DNA of 17,308 nt from Promethearchaeota archaeon (GTDB lineage Archaea > Asgardarchaeota > Lokiarchaeia > Sigynarchaeales > SOKP01). The first letter of the stretch is position 1. Each line of letters opens with the position of its first letter. The stretch covers positions 1-17,308 of the forward strand of contig JAHLWT010000008.1 in NCBI GenBank assembly GCA_019057775.1, written 5' to 3'. Shown piece after piece: positions 14,685 to 17,308 of the stretch. Both the position numbers and the translations under genes were made by a program. The notes under the pieces are model-generated. The model made no database searches. It had not been told where the DNA came from and saw nothing but the letters and a program-made list of their open reading frames with translations.

Positions 14685-15752
14685 TTAAGTATATATTATT
14701 CGAGGATCAATGATCGTATACATAACATCGGTCACAAGAGTACCAGTGAGTATAATTATAATAGCGAATACTAAAAGTCCGCTTATTAGTAAATAATCAC
14801 CTAGAAATATTGATTGAACCATATAATATCCAAAACCCTTATAATTAAAAGTAACTTCTATGAAAAGAGAGCCCAGTAATGCAGCCGCAGTTCCCCCAAT
14901 AATAAGATTACTAGTTGGAAGAAGGGCATTTCGGAGTGCATGTTTGTTAACAACATCTTTTTCAAGGACCCCTTTTGCACGAGCAGTTCTAATATAATCC
15001 TGATCTAAAGCCTCTAACATACTAGATCTTGTTAATCTCGTGAGACCTGCTAATGATACAAAAATCATACAAACTACCGGTAATATAAGATGGATTAGTG
15101 TGTCCCATAAAAATATTTGATCATTATACAAAAAACTATCGATAATTCGAAATCCTGTGCTGAACCCACCTGAAGGAACTGGTTTTGGTAATCCTGGTGT
15201 GTTTCCAAACACTACTTCAAGGTTAATGGCTCCCAATGTAAAATCTTTTAAACTCAATCCAACAAATCTTTGAATCAATGTTGCTATCCAAAAAACAGGA
15301 AATCCCGCTCCAAGGACTGCAGCAAATCGAATTCCAGTATCTTTTGGTTTACCTCTATTTTTTGCGGATGATATCCCTAATTTTACACCTATAATTGGAG
15401 TAATAATAATTGAGAATATCATCAACTCAATTGTTTTAGGGAAGATAATACTGATGATTTCGAGAACCGATCTATTCGGCACAACAATATAGGAATCACC
15501 CCATTGACCAGTAAAGAAATTCCTAAGATAAGTTCCGAGTTGAATATACCACGGGTCATAATATCCAATTCTTTGCAACTCTCTCTCGTAAACATCACGA
15601 TCCATTGTAAATCCTATTCTATTTACAACCGGATTTACAGACATCAAACGAGTCAGAACCCATGTAAATATCAATACTACAATTAACATAGGGATCATTA
15701 GTAGCATTCGTTTGATTATATATTTTATCATGTTTTGGGATTTACGACTCAT
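14685..15752 (-). CDS. OppB/DppB-like ABC transporter permease
   Basis: Permease of 355 residues. The first helix is at about 12-34. A long extracytoplasmic loop (38-95) has the family feature Y-Y-D-P-W-Y-I-Q (64-71) and F-F-T-G-Q-W-G-D-S (79-87). Further helices lie near 106-127, 141-165, 217-238, 281-301 and 322-346. The EAA loop spans about 247-278, including D-Y-I-R-T-A-R-A-K-G-V. The loop near 180-215 is rich in Gly and Pro. The ATG at 15752 is preferred over one at 15731 because AGAGGT lies 6 nt before it. It pairs with the OppC-like subunit in the membrane. Confidence 0.95.
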   Translation of the reverse strand: MSRKSQNMIKYIIKRMLLMIPMLIVVLIFTWVLTRLMSVNPVVNRIGFTMDRDVYERELQRIGYYDPWYIQLGTYLRNFFTGQWGDSYIVVPNRSVLEIISIIFPKTIELMIFSIIITPIIGVKLGISSAKNRGKPKDTGIRFAAVLGAGFPVFWIATLIQRFVGLSLKDFTLGAINLEVVFGNTPGLPKPVPSGGFSTGFRIIDSFLYNDQIFLWDTLIHLILPVVCMIFVSLAGLTRLTRSSMLEALDQDYIRTARAKGVLEKDVVNKHALRNALLPTSNLIIGGTAAALLGSLFIEVTFNYKGFGYYMVQSIFLGDYLLISGLLVFAIIIILTGTLVTDVMYTIIDPRIIYT

Positions 15753-15786
15753 TCTCAGACCTCTACGTAATAAATTTGATGATTAA

Positions 15787-16332
15787 TTACTCCACATAAT
15801 AAGATTGACGTTTTTTTATTCTATTTTGTTTAATTTTCATACCACTTATTGAACCAGAAATAACTACACCATATAATATTAATATATTTAAATATCCCTC
15901 ACCATATGCAAATTGAAATATAAAAGGTTCAAATGATAATCCATACATAATGAAATAAAAAATGAATCCTTGAACAACAATGAAAGGGACTAGCCATAAT
16001 GAAGCTTTAATACCATATTGAGGAATATCTTCTTTGTAGGTCAATAAAAAACTTACTAAAAATAAAAATATAGCAGGCAAGAAATAAGATTGAATATAGG
16101 TAATATATGTCCAGATAAGGAATTGCCTATTCATTGCGGTAAATGAAATCCACCTACCGTATTGATCAAATGTATAAGTATTAGCAATGATTCCATAATA
16201 ACCCAAAAAAACCAAGATATAACCTAAAAGTACACCACCCTGCCTGCCCCAATCTATAGAGAAATAACCTTGTTTTTTGAGATTATTTCCCATAATTTGT
16301 TTTTGAGGTTCTATAACACTAGAATGTTTCAA
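15787..16332 (-). CDS. Small four-helix membrane protein heading the opp operon
   Basis: Not recognised. A 181-residue protein with hydrophobic segments near 33-51, 82-98, 110-130 and 147-163, a loop of about 30 residues between the first two, and a Lys/Arg-rich C-terminal tail (165-175). That tail suggests a cytoplasmic C-terminus. The start is TTG at 16332, just after an in-frame stop; an ATG at 16293 would drop 13 residues. A weak AGGTAG precedes the TTG by about 11 nt. It is the first gene after the operon promoter and 34 bp ahead of the OppB-like gene. That position suggests an accessory subunit, perhaps of the same kind as the membrane domains fused to the two ATPases. Confidence 0.75.
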   Translation of the reverse strand: MKHSSVIEPQKQIMGNNLKKQGYFSIDWGRQGGVLLGYILVFLGYYGIIANTYTFDQYGRWISFTAMNRQFLIWTYITYIQSYFLPAIFLFLVSFLLTYKEDIPQYGIKASLWLVPFIVVQGFIFYFIMYGLSFEPFIFQFAYGEGYLNILILYGVVISGSISGMKIKQNRIKKRQSYYVE

Positions 16333-16400
16333 TTTGCTTCATTCTACCTAATAATATCCAATGCATTATGAAAATGTATATGCTTTTTAATTCTTATTGT

Positions 16401-16417
16401 TTAATATAAATTTCTTC
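16401..16417 (-). promoter_or_regulatory. BRE/TATA promoter of the opp operon
   Basis: The minus strand reads GAAGAAATTTATATTAA, a purine-rich B-recognition-like stretch followed by a TATA box, about 70 bp before the first start codon. It predicts transcription from near 16375. Confidence 0.55.
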
Positions 16418-16419
16418 TA

Positions 16420-16431
16420 TTACGTACGTAA
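16420..16431. promoter_or_regulatory. Perfect palindrome beside the opp promoter
   Basis: TTACGTACGTAA is a perfect 12-bp palindrome containing G and C in otherwise AT-rich DNA. It lies 2 bp upstream of the opp B-recognition element in the divergent region. It is a good candidate operator for a dimeric regulator. Confidence 0.45.
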
Positions 16432-16483
16432 ATATAAAATTAAATTGAAATGTTTATATAGAGGTTAATTCTAACTTTATATT

Positions 16484-16502
16484 AAGTTTATATATTAAAC
16501 TT
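16484..16502 (+). promoter_or_regulatory. TATA box within an inverted repeat, substrate-binding-protein gene
   Basis: AAGTTTA (16484-16490), TATAT, TAAACTT (16496-16502) encloses the likely TATA box of the rightward gene, about 60 bp before its ATG. A protein bound there would occlude the promoter. A second TATA-like TGTTTATATAG lies at 16451-16461. Confidence 0.45.
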
Positions 16503-16557
16503 GATTAACAACATTGTAAAAATAACAATAATCTAACAAAAAAAGATGATAACAAAC

Positions 16558-17308
16558 ATGAAAAAGTTCTCAAAAACATTAATTATTGGAATGTTACTAG
16601 GATCTTTCGTACTCCCATTTTTAACATCTGTTGTAGCTGAACCTGCTGATGAAATACGTCGTTTTAGGATAGGGTTGACTGGTACCCCTGCAGTAGACTG
16701 GGATATAGCCATTAGTAGTCGTTATGGTACTGTTGATTTATGGTATTGGACTGCCACTTGTGAATTTTTGTATGCGACAAATGGTGCTTATGATAGAGGA
16801 TTCTCAGAAGGAGTCCCTAAGCAAGACACATATCTACCAGCACTGGCAACAAGTTGGGAATTTGAGATGTGGCCGGAAGAGATGAATTCACAAGGATTCA
16901 TTAATAAAGGTGGAGCGGCAAATGTAACTTTTAGACTGCGAGAAGGTGTTACTTTTCATGATGGTTCTGCATGGAATGCGACTGTAGCGAAATGGAATAT
17001 AGATCGAATATGGATAATCACTGGGAATCTGACCGGGAGAGGTGACTTACGTAATAGAGATACCTATTGGTATCCTGTATCTAATTATGCGAATTATTAT
17101 ACTGAAAGTTGGAATCTGAGTAGTATATTAGATACATACTACGGATTCGGGGTATATGATGGTTACTATAACCCAAAACCCGCAAATGGTGACTATTCGG
17201 TAATGTATACTCCCTATAATCTATACCCTATTGTCAAACGGGTTGTAATTACTGATGATCAAGCCTCTGGTGGAGAAATTAGGATTGAATTCAATGATTG
17301 GAATATGT
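16558..17308 (+). CDS. Opp/Dpp-type substrate-binding protein (SBP family 5), partial
   Basis: The N-terminal 250 residues of an extracytoplasmic solute-binding protein; the gene runs off the right edge. A Sec signal peptide spans about 1-27 (M-K-K-F-S-K, hydrophobic core, V-V-A then E-P). There is no lipobox Cys, so it is probably not a lipoprotein. Family-5 landmarks are Y-L-P-A-L-A-T-S-W (92-100) and V-T-F-R-L-R-E-G-V-T-F-H-D-G (123-136). A Tyr/Asn-rich region (about 168-222) follows. An ATG 12 bp upstream in frame (16546) would add four residues; neither has a strong ribosome site. It is divergent from the opp operon and surely feeds that transporter. Peptide is the default substrate, but related proteins bind other solutes. 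Confidence 0.92.
   Translation, partial: MKKFSKTLIIGMLLGSFVLPFLTSVVAEPADEIRRFRIGLTGTPAVDWDIAISSRYGTVDLWYWTATCEFLYATNGAYDRGFSEGVPKQDTYLPALATSWEFEMWPEEMNSQGFINKGGAANVTFRLREGVTFHDGSAWNATVAKWNIDRIWIITGNLTGRGDLRNRDTYWYPVSNYANYYTESWNLSSILDTYYGFGVYDGYYNPKPANGDYSVMYTPYNLYPIVKRVVITDDQASGGEIRIEFNDWNM

Noticed and set aside
16323..16343. Seven-codon leader peptide frame before the small membrane protein
   Set aside because: An ATG after AGGTAG starts a frame ending 10 bp inside the next gene, but it has no attenuation-like hairpin or codon bias and is too short to support.
1..17308. CRISPR array, tRNA, rRNA, prophage or defence genes
   Set aside because: No regularly spaced repeats, cloverleaf-like sequences or relevant protein motifs were seen on either strand.

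Overview
The window looks like part of an archaeal chromosome. It is AT-rich. Several genes have archaeal-type BRE/TATA elements about 25-40 nt before their likely transcript starts, and ribosome-binding sites resemble GGAGGTGAT. A thiolase is translationally coupled to a DUF35 zinc-ribbon/OB-fold protein, an arrangement typical of archaea. The mix of beta-oxidation-like genes and a large oligopeptide ABC transporter fits an Asgard (Lokiarchaeia-like) genome, but that lineage is an inference; no rRNA, tRNA or other taxonomic marker is present.

Positions 1-4703 hold an acyl-CoA island. On the minus strand are an enoyl-CoA hydratase/isomerase homologue, an SCP2-type thiolase and its DUF35 partner. 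A plus-strand alpha/beta-hydrolase whose nucleophile Ser is replaced by Ala follows, then a second, more canonical minus-strand enoyl-CoA hydratase. Positions 4743-6234 are an intact insertion sequence with 21-bp perfect terminal inverted repeats, an 8-bp target duplication (TAATTTAG) and one DDE transposase carrying a large AT-hook-bearing insertion. It landed in the divergent promoter region between the second hydratase and a second thiolase (6424-7707). Two tandem minus-strand SDR oxidoreductases (7850-9631) complete a set with two proteins for each of hydration, oxidation and thiolysis. No acyl-CoA dehydrogenase or acyl-CoA ligase is in view.

Positions 9759-16332 are a minus-strand oligopeptide/dipeptide ABC transporter operon, in transcription order: a small four-helix membrane protein, OppB-like permease, OppC-like permease, OppD-like ATPase, OppF-like ATPase. 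A divergent Opp/Dpp-type substrate-binding protein (16558 onward) runs off the right edge. Both ATPases carry an N-terminal polytopic membrane domain of about 250-300 residues, whereas the usual OppD/OppF are soluble.

The most notable points are the membrane-fused ATPases; a 94-codon hydrophobic in-frame extension of the OppD-like gene containing no ATG, GTG or TTG; a second gene (the right-hand thiolase) that also appears to start on ATT, both ATT codons preceded by a GAGnnGAT motif at the same 5-nt spacing; the exactly resolved insertion sequence; and several palindromes placed at promoters.
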